Assembly: GCF_004212635.1 (NCBI RefSeq)
Contig: NZ_PSRT01000058.1
Coordinates: 1-51,913 of the forward strand
Direction: 5' to 3'
From: Bradyrhizobium genosp. SA-3
Lineage (GTDB): Bacteria; Pseudomonadota; Alphaproteobacteria; Rhizobiales; Xanthobacteraceae
Length of the DNA stretch: 51,913 nt
The notes beneath the pieces are model-generated. The model was given only the letters and a program-made list of their open reading frames with translations. It did not search any database and had not been told where the DNA came from. Made by a program: the position numbers and the translations under genes. Position 1 is the first letter of the stretch, and the number at the start of each line of letters is the position of its first letter. Shown piece after piece: positions 17,529-26,202 of the stretch.

Positions 17529-18142
17529 ACTGCGGATCTCTCGACGAAATTGCTAAGAAGCTTCATGCCAAAACGGTGGCTCTTCTCGGGATGGAACTGC
17601 ACTCCATAAATATTGCTGCGCTGCACAGAGCAAACAACAGGCCGGTCAAATTGGTAGGTCGCAGCGACATCGGCGGCATAGTCACATTCCATGCGATAGC
17701 TGTGGGTAAAGTAAAAGCGAAGCTCGCCGCCATCATCGAGTAACCTCGCGCTCGGCGCAGCTTCGATGTCAGCCCATCCCATGAACGGCACCTTGAGCTT
17801 GAGTGCAGGGTCGGGGCGCATTCGCACAGTGTCGGCAGGGATCCAGCCGAGTCCCTTGGTAGCTCCCTCTTCGCTGCCGCGGCCGAGCAGCTGCATGCCG
17901 AGACAAACCCCCAGCAATGGGGTTCTTTGGCCAAAAGCAGCTTTCTCGAGTGCCGGGATGAGGTTTGAATTGCGCAGCCTCTGCATGGCCGCATCGAACG
18001 CACCGACTCCAGGCAACAGCAAGTGACTAGCTTCAAGGATAGCCGACGCCTGATTAGCAATTCGTGCCTCGTAGCCGATAAACTCGAACATATTGACGAG
18101 AGCACCAGGATTTCCGACGCCGTAGTCAATGATGGTGATCAT
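17525..18142 (-). CDS. hisH: HisH-type glutamine amidotransferase serving sugar amidation (HisH2)
   Basis: A 205-residue class I glutamine amidotransferase. The ATG at 18142 (MITIIDYGVGNPGALVNMFE) overlaps the flippase stop as ATGA; the longer frame is flippase sequence read out of frame. The nucleophile is Cys80 in GVCLGMQ, and His184 and Glu186 in QFHPEKS complete the triad. It releases ammonia from glutamine for the WbpG-like enzyme. No other histidine genes are nearby, which supports a dedicated polysaccharide role. Confidence 0.93.
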   Translation of the reverse strand: MITIIDYGVGNPGALVNMFEFIGYEARIANQASAILEASHLLLPGVGAFDAAMQRLRNSNLIPALEKAAFGQRTPLLGVCLGMQLLGRGSEEGATKGLGWIPADTVRMRPDPALKLKVPFMGWADIEAAPSARLLDDGGELRFYFTHSYRMECDYAADVAATYQFDRPVVCSVQRSNIYGVQFHPEKSHRFGMKLLSNFVERSAV

Positions 18143-19557
18143 CGCAAATCCCTCCTGGCTCTCAATAAGGCGGTGGTTGTGATGGCGCCCCCCAACACGG
18201 CGCCCGACGCAATCACTGCCGCTGGTGCAAGCAGCTGTCCGAGTATGGTAAGCATGACATAGACGACCGCGCCAAGAACCCCGGCAATAGCAATCGATCT
18301 CAGCAATCCTGAGCGGGACCAACCGGCGGCACCATAGCAAATCCAGAGAAACGCGAGGTAGCTCAAGGTAAGCATCACGCTTTGCAGGGCGACGGCTTCG
18401 GTCAACGATCGCCCCGAAGCGAGCATCGCCCAAAGAGAACCGACAGAGCTGATTGCTGCAACGGCCTCGAGCCTCAGATTGAGATCCTGACGGCCAATGG
18501 AATCGAGCAGTCGATCCATCCAATTCGTCATCATGAAGAGAGACGCAGGCATCACGAGCATTGCGGAGAGCCACCCTGCGCCCTGCCATCGAGATCCGAG
18601 CACGAGCATGAAGAGCTCGTCTCCCCCAAACACGAGAAGAGCAATCCATGGGCTACTCACGATCAGGAGCCATCGCATGATCCGATCGACCTTGTCACCT
18701 TGAGAGGCAAGTCCTTCCGTCGCTGCGCGGTGAAAGAACACGGGTCTCAGAGAGGCACTGGTGAATGCGGACGGAAGATGGGTTAATCTCCAAGCTTGGC
18801 TGTAGAGTCCAACCAGCGAAGCCGTGCTGAATGCACCGACTATGAAGATAGGCGCTCGCTCGCGTAGCAAGGAAAGGACCGTGAAGGGCAGCGAGAACTG
18901 CGGGAAGCGCCTATTGCGCATCAAGACAGTCATCATCCCACTGACATCCATCGAACAGACCGGCCGCTCAGCGGACTGTTGAATGCTACGAACATAGAAA
19001 AGCGTAGCGGCTGCCTGCCCAACAACACTGCCAACGACCAGCCACACGCCGTCGCCGCTAAAGCCTCCTCCAAGCTGAACGAGATTAGCTGTGATCGCAT
19101 TCAGCACAACGCCTGTCGAGATTCGAGCAAACGCCCCCTCCCGCATCAACCAGGCCTGGAGTACGACCGCGAGTCCCACGAGCGACAACCAGCCCCAACC
19201 CAAGGCTACAGGCATCGGCCCGATTCCGAGCTGTTGAATGGACTTCATGAATATGGCGGTCACGGCGCCCAGCACGAGCGACATAACACAAACGACCCCT
19301 ATCGTGGCCAGGAAGAGAAGACTCGCGGGCACGGAATCACGCTCGATCACCAGAGCCAGGTCAAAGCGAAACGAGAGCAGCGAGCCCACGATTATCGCCA
19401 CGGCCTGGATAGCCGCCCAGACACCGAAATCAGACGGCGAATAGAGCCGAAACAAAACAGGAACAAGCGCGATTGAAAAAGCCTGCGACGCGAGTGGACC
19501 AAATCCCGAGGCGATGAGGGACTGCGCCAGTCGATTCGACGGTCGAGGATTAGTCAA
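18139..19557 (-). CDS. wzx: polysaccharide flippase (Wzx-like, MOP superfamily)
   Basis: A membrane protein of about 472 residues with 12 or more hydrophobic segments. The N-terminal core ASGFGPLASQAFSIALVPVLFRLYSPSDFGVW is the classic start of Wzx/RfbX flippases, which move undecaprenyl-PP-linked repeat units to the periplasmic face. The start is uncertain. TTG 19557 is the nearest start to this core and overlaps the stop of the aminotransferase relic (TTGACTAA). An ATG at 19689 would add 44 residues read through that relic. First intact gene of the run wzx-hisH-hisF-wbpG-wzy-acetyltransferase-glycosyltransferase-methyltransferase. Confidence 0.85.
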   Translation of the reverse strand: MTNPRPSNRLAQSLIASGFGPLASQAFSIALVPVLFRLYSPSDFGVWAAIQAVAIIVGSLLSFRFDLALVIERDSVPASLLFLATIGVVCVMSLVLGAVTAIFMKSIQQLGIGPMPVALGWGWLSLVGLAVVLQAWLMREGAFARISTGVVLNAITANLVQLGGGFSGDGVWLVVGSVVGQAAATLFYVRSIQQSAERPVCSMDVSGMMTVLMRNRRFPQFSLPFTVLSLLRERAPIFIVGAFSTASLVGLYSQAWRLTHLPSAFTSASLRPVFFHRAATEGLASQGDKVDRIMRWLLIVSSPWIALLVFGGDELFMLVLGSRWQGAGWLSAMLVMPASLFMMTNWMDRLLDSIGRQDLNLRLEAVAAISSVGSLWAMLASGRSLTEAVALQSVMLTLSYLAFLWICYGAAGWSRSGLLRSIAIAGVLGAVVYVMLTILGQLLAPAAVIASGAVLGGAITTTALLRARRDLR

Positions 19558-19921
19558 ACGTGCGAACCAGATCAATGACAGCAGTTTGCTGAGCAATGGC
19601 GATCTCGGCGGACATTGACAGCGAGAGAACGCAACTTTGATAGCTATGTGCGTTCGGAAACTGCTCCGGCCGCAGGCCTGGGCGCACATCGTAGACGCTG
19701 CCTTCCTCGGTCGCGAGAGAAGTCAGCGCGACTAGTTGATTGGGCCCGGTATCGGTGCGCTCAGGTACGTTGTTACGAATGGTGGCGCGGACAGCTCCCT
19801 TGACGCTTCCGTCGCCCAGCAAATCATGATGGTTCGCTATGCGTCCACGGCCAAGTAGGCCAAACCTGATCATGCCCGCTCTTACCTCAGCCCTACAGAA
19901 GACATGGTTCCGCCACAACAA
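19550..19921 (-). pseudogene. deletion scar: oxidoreductase N-terminus fused to DegT aminotransferase C-terminus
   Basis: A 123-codon frame joins two unrelated gene ends. The first part (MIRFGLLGRGRIANHHDLLG) matches the N-terminus of the Gfo/Idh/MocA oxidoreductase at 10.2-11.3 kb. The last part (EQFPNAHSYQSCVLSLSMSAEI and VIDLVRTFD) matches the C-terminus of the DegT aminotransferase at 8.7-9.8 kb. The middle (VPERTDTGPNQLVALTS) is not recognised. In the intact cassette these ends lie about 2.6 kb apart with the acetyltransferase between, so one internal deletion of a second cassette explains the fusion. It abuts the flippase gene, and the stop overlaps the flippase TTG. No function expected. 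Confidence 0.75.
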
Positions 19922-20066
19922 AAGGCAGCATGAAAGATAGCCTCTCCTCTAACAGCATCCACTTGTGCTAGGCAAGTGAAGTGTCTGTTTTTCCATCTAT
20001 CGAAATAATCCACTCACTTGAAAATGCTACGAATTTGTTGATCTAGACAGCGGATAGGGCAATGGT

Positions 20067-21146
20067 GTGAGCGTAATGAATCCTCGACCACCTACCCGAC
20101 GACTCATAGTCGTCGGAGGGCTCATAAGCGGGGCCGTCGGGCTCGCCTCCTATCGTCCCTCGCCGGACCCGTCTTGGGCAGAAGTAAGCGCGGCTGCTCC
20201 CTGGCCCTCCAGGGACAACGCAGCTTTGGTCGTTCATGAAAACCGAATTTGGCTGATCGGGGGCACTCCGGCGAACATACCACAGGGGCTCAGGGATTGC
20301 TGGAGCTCAGCAGACGGTCTGACCTGGACTAAGGAGCTGGATCAAGCTCCATGGAGACCGACCATTCAGTCGATGGTCGTTGCATACGCAGGACGACTTT
20401 GGCGAATGGGCGGCTTCTATCAAGATGGCAACACCTTTACGCCAGTCGCTGAAATTTGGTCATCTAAGGACGGGCGAAGCTGGTCCCGAGTGGGAGAGGC
20501 AGATTGGTCCCCACGCGGAGGCGGCGCACTCGTATCTTTTTCTGGAAGGCTTTGGCTGCTCGGCGGCACTCGCCATCCGAGAAACGAAGGCACGGAGCCA
20601 AACTTCAACGACGTCTGGGTCACTGACAATGGGACAACCTGGACGCAGGCGCTTCAAAATGCACCTTGGCAACCTCGTGCGTTCCACAACGCGGTTGTTC
20701 ACGAAGGACAGATTTGGATCTTGGGCGGAGGATATTGGGGCAAGCAAGCCGTCGCTTATCGAGACGTGTGGCGTAGCCCCGATGGTTATTCCTGGACTAG
20801 GAAAACAGCGATGGCAGAATGGCCTGGCCGGATCTGGTCAGCCAGCACATCGTTTCGCGGCGCTCTGTGGACGATGGGAGGACTGCTTCCATCGAACCGG
20901 GCGGGATCAAATGAGATCTGGTACTCCAAGGATGGAGCAGCCTGGTACCCCTACCTTGCAAACAAGGCGTGGACACCGCGGATGGCGCATTCAGCCCTTG
21001 TATTCTCTGATAAACTCTGGGTTGTGGCGGGTTCTAATTATGACTTCCTCAATGATGTGTGGACGCTAGCACTACCAACCGATTGGACGGGTGAAAGCCC
21101 TTTCAGTCGGACGTGGCGCTTCCTCCTGGCGCAGCGCAACCGCTAG
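20067..21146 (+). CDS. exported kelch-type beta-propeller protein, possibly Tat-dependent
   Basis: A 359-residue protein with GTG at 20067 or ATG at 20076 as start. The N-terminus PPTRRLIVVGGLISGAVGLA has twin arginines before a hydrophobic stretch, compatible with a Tat signal. The rest is a run of roughly 55-60-residue kelch-like units. Each carries a loop of the type WxSxDGxxWT (WSSADGLTWTK, WSSKDGRSWSR, WVTDNGTTWTQ, WRSPDGYSWTR, WYSKDGAAWYP) and a following RLWLLGG-type strand. Five or six units would make a closed propeller. No catalytic motif is seen. It stands alone on the plus strand, diverging from the wzx operon, so a surface or periplasmic binding role is only a guess. Confidence 0.8.
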   Translation: MSVMNPRPPTRRLIVVGGLISGAVGLASYRPSPDPSWAEVSAAAPWPSRDNAALVVHENRIWLIGGTPANIPQGLRDCWSSADGLTWTKELDQAPWRPTIQSMVVAYAGRLWRMGGFYQDGNTFTPVAEIWSSKDGRSWSRVGEADWSPRGGGALVSFSGRLWLLGGTRHPRNEGTEPNFNDVWVTDNGTTWTQALQNAPWQPRAFHNAVVHEGQIWILGGGYWGKQAVAYRDVWRSPDGYSWTRKTAMAEWPGRIWSASTSFRGALWTMGGLLPSNRAGSNEIWYSKDGAAWYPYLANKAWTPRMAHSALVFSDKLWVVAGSNYDFLNDVWTLALPTDWTGESPFSRTWRFLLAQRNR

Positions 21147-21358
21147 AAGGCGATCCTGATAGTGCCAGAAACCTCTCTAGCGACTACAACCGAACAGCGC
21201 GCCACCGCCCAATTGAACAATCACAGAAATCCAAAGCTCAATCCTTCCCAAGAAACAGATATCCTTTATTAGATTATGAGATCTGGAGTGTCCCATGGTG
21301 AACCTCCCTCGAATGAGTGGAGACCTGCAATAGGCTCAAAGAGCCAGAGGAGTCGAAT
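21147..21358. other. short non-coding gap
   Basis: About 200 AT-richer bases follow the kelch gene. I see no coding frame, hairpin or repeat that I can defend. It leads directly into the IS3 remnant. Confidence 0.3.
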
Positions 21359-21720
21359 GCAAAGAACCTCAATCGTCGTCGTTCACCGAAGAGTACAAGC
21401 GCAAGGCCATTTGAACTAGCGCTGTCGAGGCGCCACTCGATCACGTCGGCGGCCAAAGACAGCTCGGTCTGCGCGGCTCAAGTGCTGCGGCGCTCGGTGC
21501 CAACCCCCGACATGACCGCCCGCTCCATCGAGGACCACCGCGACGCCTAATCCGGTGCAGCGATCAGTGCTGTGCTAGGATTGTTCGATTCGACAATCCC
21601 CCATGAAGGCTTCTTCATAACCTATCGAGCTCGTTCATCTTCAAAACGCTACAAGACCCGCACCGAGGCCCAACGCGAGATCTTCGCTTTCGTCGAGGGG
21701 TTTTTGAAACCGAACCCGGC
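21359..21720 (+). mobile_element. IS3-family remnant (OrfA start and OrfB end only)
   Basis: The segment around 21375-21470 encodes SSSFTEEYKRKAI followed, after a frame change, by ELALSRRHSITSAAKD. This resembles the N-terminal helix-turn-helix of IS3-family OrfA. Around 21628-21715, ELVHLQNATR in one frame and KTRTEAQREIFAFVEGF in another match the C-terminal end of the OrfB integrase. Most of OrfA and nearly all of OrfB, including the DDE core, are missing, so this is an inactive, deleted copy. No terminal inverted repeats were identified. Confidence 0.65.
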
Positions 21721-21791
21721 TCCATTCCGGATTGGATATATCACCGATCGAAATGGAGCTAAAAGCCGCCTAACTTTTTGGGGGAAAGATT

Positions 21792-22964
21792 ATGAGGAAC
21801 GCAATTCTTTCCTCCGAACAGCACATCGTCGAGCTAACTGGTATCAGAGGCGTCGCAGTGCTGATGGTCCTTCTCTGGCACTTCATTGGAGCTATCATCT
21901 CACCCAGCCTAGGCATCGCATCCACGTGGCTCTCTAGCATACTGGTCTTCGGTCGCACGGGAGTAGATCTGTTTTTTGTGCTCTCCGGCTTTTTAATCAT
22001 CGGAATTCTTGTCGATAAACGGGAGAAACGGAACTACTTCGCGACGTTTTACCTGCGTCGGGCAGCGAGGATATTGCCCCCCTATCTCTTACTGCTCGCG
22101 TTCTTCTGGGGGGTCACATTGTGCCTTCCCCCGAACACTTATTTCAATGCAGATATAGGTCCCGTCACTTACCTTCTGTTCCTGCAAAATTGGTATATGT
22201 CCTTCCAAAATGAATGGGGGCCGAGCGCCTCTAGCGTCACTTGGTCAGTTGCCATCGAAGAGCAATTTTACCTGGTTTTCCCTCTTGTCGTCTATCTAAC
22301 ACCAGCGCCCCGTCTGAGGATCATTCTTTGCGCGACCGGCGCGATCTCAGCTGCAGCGCGTGCATATTTTCATCTCAAATATCCCGAGTATCATTTTGCT
22401 CCCTATGTGAACACATTGCTACGACTTGATGAGCTTTGCCTGGGAGGATTGATCGCCTTGGCATTTAGGCAAGAACAAAGTGTCGCGTGGCTGAAAAGGC
22501 GCAGCTCCCTGATCACATTTGTTCTGGCTCTATGTGTGGGGGCGATTCCCTTGTTCCTCGTCCTGTATTCTAAGCAACCCGCAGATACGATGTATTATTG
22601 GGGCCATTTGTATCTTGGGCTGCTCTATGGGATTGCAATTTTAGTCATTGTCTTGAACAGAGATCACCGCAGGCTTCGAGTGCTTCACTGCGCGCCACTC
22701 CAGTTTTTTGGGACGATCTCTTATTCTGTATACCTATTCCATCCGATGGTGATTGGGCTGTTCTTCCTCGCAAGGGGACGAGGAGAACGCCTGCAGACTC
22801 CAGAGGACCTGTTTTTGCTCATTTGCGCATTTGTGAGCACCACGGTCTTCTGCTGGATATCCTACAATATATTGGAAAAGCCTATTCTGAAGTGGGCGCG
22901 TCAACATGACTACGGCTCCCATCACAAAAAGGGCGGTCATTTAGGCTACATAGAAATTAAGTAG
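21792..22964 (+). CDS. acyltransferase-3 (OafA-like) membrane protein
   Basis: A 390-residue inner-membrane acyltransferase. ELTGIRGVAVLMVLLWHFIGA (about residues 14-34) carries the family's R-G-x-A and catalytic-type His. RTGVDLFFVLSGFLIIGILVDKR and FYLRRAARILPPYLLLL are the second and third signatures, and WSVAIEEQFYLVFPLVVY the fourth. About ten membrane helices. Likely acetylates or succinylates a surface sugar. Its 3' end overlaps the metalloprotease gene by 19 bases tail to tail. The IS3 relic directly upstream may have disturbed its original promoter. Confidence 0.9.
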   Translation: MRNAILSSEQHIVELTGIRGVAVLMVLLWHFIGAIISPSLGIASTWLSSILVFGRTGVDLFFVLSGFLIIGILVDKREKRNYFATFYLRRAARILPPYLLLLAFFWGVTLCLPPNTYFNADIGPVTYLLFLQNWYMSFQNEWGPSASSVTWSVAIEEQFYLVFPLVVYLTPAPRLRIILCATGAISAAARAYFHLKYPEYHFAPYVNTLLRLDELCLGGLIALAFRQEQSVAWLKRRSSLITFVLALCVGAIPLFLVLYSKQPADTMYYWGHLYLGLLYGIAILVIVLNRDHRRLRVLHCAPLQFFGTISYSVYLFHPMVIGLFFLARGRGERLQTPEDLFLLICAFVSTTVFCWISYNILEKPILKWARQHDYGSHHKKGGHLGYIEIK

Positions 22965-25567
22965 TCATGGTGACCAGCTAGACTGAGCGCGTTCTCATGC
23001 AGAGCGTTGACGCTGTCGTGTCTCTGCATCATTTCTCCAAATAACGAAAAGCCAGCTGGAGGCGGGTTCGCTTGCGTTAAATGCGGATTAGCAGCCGGGT
23101 TCCAATCGAACTGAGCGAAATCTAGCAAGCTAGGCCGCCCCGGGAGAATCTCTTGGGCATCAACGAAAAGAAATTGTTCCTTCGCGGTGGCGAACGACCA
23201 ATAAGAAACGTGGTGCTCTTCAACTGGCGAATTTGACTGCAAGGGAGCCTGAGTGGTGGCCCCTATCGTGCCATCGCCATTCAGGTCCTGATGAAAGCTC
23301 GTCTCAAAACGCTCCAAGCTGGAACTGTTGGAGGCCAGTACCCCCGCATTCGAGGTATAATTGCCGCGATTATCAGTATACCAGACGGTATATTGCGAGC
23401 CGCTCTTCCACGCCACCTCATACCCGTTCGAAATCGCTTCTACCCCGATCGGAGACCAGCCGCTAAACTGACCTTGGGTAACAGGACTTCCACCGTAACC
23501 GAATCCTACGCCCGTCCCTCCCGCTACCGGGTTGAAGAAATAATTGCCGCTCACCTGCACGAGGCTGGTCGAACCTAGTGACTCTATTATCGTTCCTGCC
23601 ACCGCGGGAATCCCGATCGTGCCATCTCCATTCAAGTCTTGATGAAAGCTCGTCTCAAAAGACTCCAAGGTCGTGCTATTGACCGCAAGCAGTCCGGCGT
23701 TTGAGGTGTAATTGCCACTATTATCCGTATACCAGACGGTATATTGCGAGCCGCTCTTCCACGCCACCTCATAGCCGTTCGAAATTGCTTCTACCCCGAT
23801 CGGAGACCACCCGCCAAACTGACCTTGGGTAACAGGATTGCCACCGTAACCGAATTCTACGCCCGTCCCTCCCGCTACCAGGTTGAAGAAATAATTGCCC
23901 CCCACCTGCACGAGGCTGGTCGAACCCAGTGACTCAATTATCGTTCCTGCCACCGGGGGAATCCCGATCGTGCCATCTCCATTCAGATCTTGATGAAAGC
24001 TCGTCTCGAAGGAATCCACATTGCTACTGTTCGCGGCAAACAATCCCGCATTTGAGGTGTAGTTGCCGCTACTATCTGTATACCACACCGTAAACTGTGA
24101 TCCACTTTTCCAAGCCACCTCATAGCCGCCTGAAATCGCTTCCACCCCGATCGGAAACCAAGTGCCAAACTGCCCTTGCGCGACGTGGGATCCTCCGTAG
24201 CTGAATTCTGTCCTCGTTCCTCCCCCAATCGGCTCGAAGAAATAATCGCTGCCGACCAGAAGGAGACTGGTCGAACCGAACGACTCGACTGTGATTTCGC
24301 CCAACATGGAGCTCGCAACCGAACCGTCGGTGAATTGGAAATACTCGACCCCCAACACGGTATCGGTACCGTCAGGTGAGCCTGAGCGCAGATCGGTTAT
24401 GGTGAAGGTCTGCGTACTCGAGTTGTACGCTATGTTGTAGTTGGCCTCATTGCCCGAATACACCGCCGTATCGACGTCCGCTCCACCGATGATGGTGTCG
24501 TTGCCGCTACCGCCGGTGATCGTATCATTGCCGGAGCCGCCGTTCAGCGTGTTGGCGATAGCGTTGCCGATGATCGTGTCGTTGCCGGAGCCGCCGATCG
24601 CATTGTCGATGTAAGAGCGCGCGTCACCGTTGTAGAGGTAGGCGTTGTAGACGTTGCCCGATGCGTAATGGCCGTCGCCGAGATATGCCAGTTGCACGGA
24701 GGAGAACACCGACGACGCGCCGGGGTTGAGGCTGATGCTTAGGTTCGTCGTGTAGTTCGACAGGTCGTAAGTATCGACGCCGCCGCCGTCCCAGACCGTC
24801 TCGTAGATTCGGTTGGCCGAGCCGCCGACGCCGCCGCCCGGCGCGGGCTGCCCGACGCCGTTGATGAACTCCTGTCCCGTGGTCGGATTCCAGGTGTAGA
24901 CAGTGTTGCTGCTCTGGGTCGTGAAGTTCGCACCGTACATCGTCTGCAGCGCGAGGATGTCGTTGGCCATGTAGGTCTGCGGATATCCGTAGGCCTCATT
25001 GGTGTATCCGCTCGTGGTCGAAGCGCCGATATAGCTGCGATAGCTCATGACGGTATATTCGCTGTCGTCGTGCGCGCTCGGCACCGCGACGTTGGCAACG
25101 CCACCCGTCTCCTGGCTGTGCTTCAGGCCTAGGGCGTGACCAAGCTCGTGGAGCGCGGTCGTGAAATAATAGTTGCCAAGCTTGGCAAGCGAGTAATTGT
25201 ATTGGGTCCCGAACCAGATGTCGCCGCCGGACGCATAATTGCCGGGGTAGTAAGCGTAGGAGGTCGGGTTGGCCGCAGGCGACTGCGCGATCATGATGTC
25301 GGCGCCGTTCGTGCCCGCGTATTGGATGTTGGCGTTGGTATAGCTGTTGATCAATCCGATGGCGTAGTTGATCGCGACCTGCATCTGGGTCGGCGCCGAG
25401 GCGAAGCCCGACGTGGTCGGCTCGCTGCTGCCGCCGGTGTACGGATTGGCGTAGTCGCTGGACGAATCCGGGAAACTATAGGAGATCGCGCCGGACCATT
25501 TGTAGCCCGACAGCAGACCATCGATATCGGCGTTGTTGGTCTTGGTGACCGTAACCGCGGTTGCCAA
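22946..25567 (-). CDS. serralysin-like M10 metalloprotease with RTX and Trp-rich repeats
   Basis: An 873-residue secreted protease. The zinc site HELGHALGLKH is at 140-150 and the Met-turn YTVMSY at 171-176, as in M10B serralysins. The ANDILALQTMYG segment (201-212) follows. RTX nonapeptides of GGSGNDTI type lie at about 325-362, consistent with calcium-dependent folding and type I secretion without an N-terminal signal. Three 117-residue repeats (about 428-770) follow, each ending in the calcium-loop motif DLNGDGTIG. The last 100 residues (VEEHHVSYWSFATAKEQFLFVD onward) are unrecognised and may hold the secretion signal. No ABC exporter or protease inhibitor gene is adjacent. Substrate unknown. 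Confidence 0.9.
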   Translation of the reverse strand: MATAVTVTKTNNADIDGLLSGYKWSGAISYSFPDSSSDYANPYTGGSSEPTTSGFASAPTQMQVAINYAIGLINSYTNANIQYAGTNGADIMIAQSPAANPTSYAYYPGNYASGGDIWFGTQYNYSLAKLGNYYFTTALHELGHALGLKHSQETGGVANVAVPSAHDDSEYTVMSYRSYIGASTTSGYTNEAYGYPQTYMANDILALQTMYGANFTTQSSNTVYTWNPTTGQEFINGVGQPAPGGGVGGSANRIYETVWDGGGVDTYDLSNYTTNLSISLNPGASSVFSSVQLAYLGDGHYASGNVYNAYLYNGDARSYIDNAIGGSGNDTIIGNAIANTLNGGSGNDTITGGSGNDTIIGGADVDTAVYSGNEANYNIAYNSSTQTFTITDLRSGSPDGTDTVLGVEYFQFTDGSVASSMLGEITVESFGSTSLLLVGSDYFFEPIGGGTRTEFSYGGSHVAQGQFGTWFPIGVEAISGGYEVAWKSGSQFTVWYTDSSGNYTSNAGLFAANSSNVDSFETSFHQDLNGDGTIGIPPVAGTIIESLGSTSLVQVGGNYFFNLVAGGTGVEFGYGGNPVTQGQFGGWSPIGVEAISNGYEVAWKSGSQYTVWYTDNSGNYTSNAGLLAVNSTTLESFETSFHQDLNGDGTIGIPAVAGTIIESLGSTSLVQVSGNYFFNPVAGGTGVGFGYGGSPVTQGQFSGWSPIGVEAISNGYEVAWKSGSQYTVWYTDNRGNYTSNAGVLASNSSSLERFETSFHQDLNGDGTIGATTQAPLQSNSPVEEHHVSYWSFATAKEQFLFVDAQEILPGRPSLLDFAQFDWNPAANPHLTQANPPPAGFSLFGEMMQRHDSVNALHENALSLAGHHDYLISM
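23261..24286 (-). repeat. three tandem 351-bp repeats inside the metalloprotease gene
   Basis: Units begin near 24286, 23935 and 23584 (minus strand) and encode residues about 428-544, 545-661 and 662-769. Each contains GST-S-L, YFF, a YGG turn, QGQFG-W-PIGVEAIS, YEVAWKSGSQ-TVWYTD and the end FHQDLNGDGTIG. They resemble the tryptophan-rich C-terminal domain of cyanobacterial and rhizobial RTX proteins. Units 2 and 3 are nearly identical at DNA level, unit 1 is more divergent, so the last duplication looks recent. Confidence 0.85.
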
Positions 25568-25770
25568 AGCGAATCTCCGAAGCAGGAGGCCCCATCCAAT
25601 TCGAGGCGTTAACAGATTAGTCTAGCTAGAGAGTTAAGCGTTTGGTTTAAATGGGGCGAGAGTGCCCGGACCTCTGCCATAATGCGCTGTTAGCTATGAA
25701 ATCCCGTAGTGATACGGGAAACAAAGGCAAGAGGTCTCGGTTCCCGCCCGCCCGTAATTTGCAGGATTTC

Positions 25771-26073
25771 ATGAAACGATGTTCACTCGCAGCTGGCCTG
25801 TTTAGCGTCCTTGCGGCGCTCGGCGGATTCGATGATGCGCCCTTCGGAGGACTGCCCGTCATGGTGGAGAAGGCCAATGCGGATGACAGCGGCAAGGCGG
25901 GCCGCTCGCCCACCATGCCAATGGCCCGCGATCCTGCCGTTGCGGTGGCCGAAGAATACGAAGCCGCTCGCCGGAAGGGAACGCGGGAGGCCTTTGAGCT
26001 CTTCATCGCGCGTCACGGCGATGACCCGCTGGCCGAGAAGGCGCGCGCGGAACTGAAGCGCCTGTCGCGCTGA
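25771..26073 (+). CDS. small exported protein of unknown function
   Basis: About 100 residues from ATG 25771 (MKRCSLAAGLFSVLAALGGF), preceded by AGGA five bases upstream. An in-frame start at 25696 or 25651 would add a basic leader and cannot be excluded. The N-terminus looks like a signal peptide. The mature part has a Met/Ala-rich linker and a helical C-terminus, VAVAEEYEAARRKGTREAFELFIARHGDDPLAEKARAELKRLS, resembling the helical repeat-like ends seen in rhizobial hypothetical proteins. No enzyme motif. It lies between the protease promoter and the CoA-transferase gene. Confidence 0.6.
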   Translation: MKRCSLAAGLFSVLAALGGFDDAPFGGLPVMVEKANADDSGKAGRSPTMPMARDPAVAVAEEYEAARRKGTREAFELFIARHGDDPLAEKARAELKRLSR

Positions 26074-26202
26074 TTCCTTCACGCAGCGCGGCAAACCGCG
26101 CCAGCCATTGCATTTCGACAGGCGGCATCCGCGCCGGCCCAGACTTGTCGCAGGGCCTTTCGGCACTATGGTGGGCCGCAATCTGTCCCGGAGCCTTTCA
26201 CG

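Noticed and set aside
16758..18142. Housekeeping histidine biosynthesis genes
   Set aside because: Only hisH and hisF are present, fused by overlaps to a WbpG-like amidotransferase within a polysaccharide locus, so sugar amidation is the better explanation.
17525..18649. Fusion of HisH to a long N-terminal extension
   Set aside because: The first 169 codons are flippase sequence in another frame; the ATG at 18142 gives the normal HisH start and an ATGA overlap.
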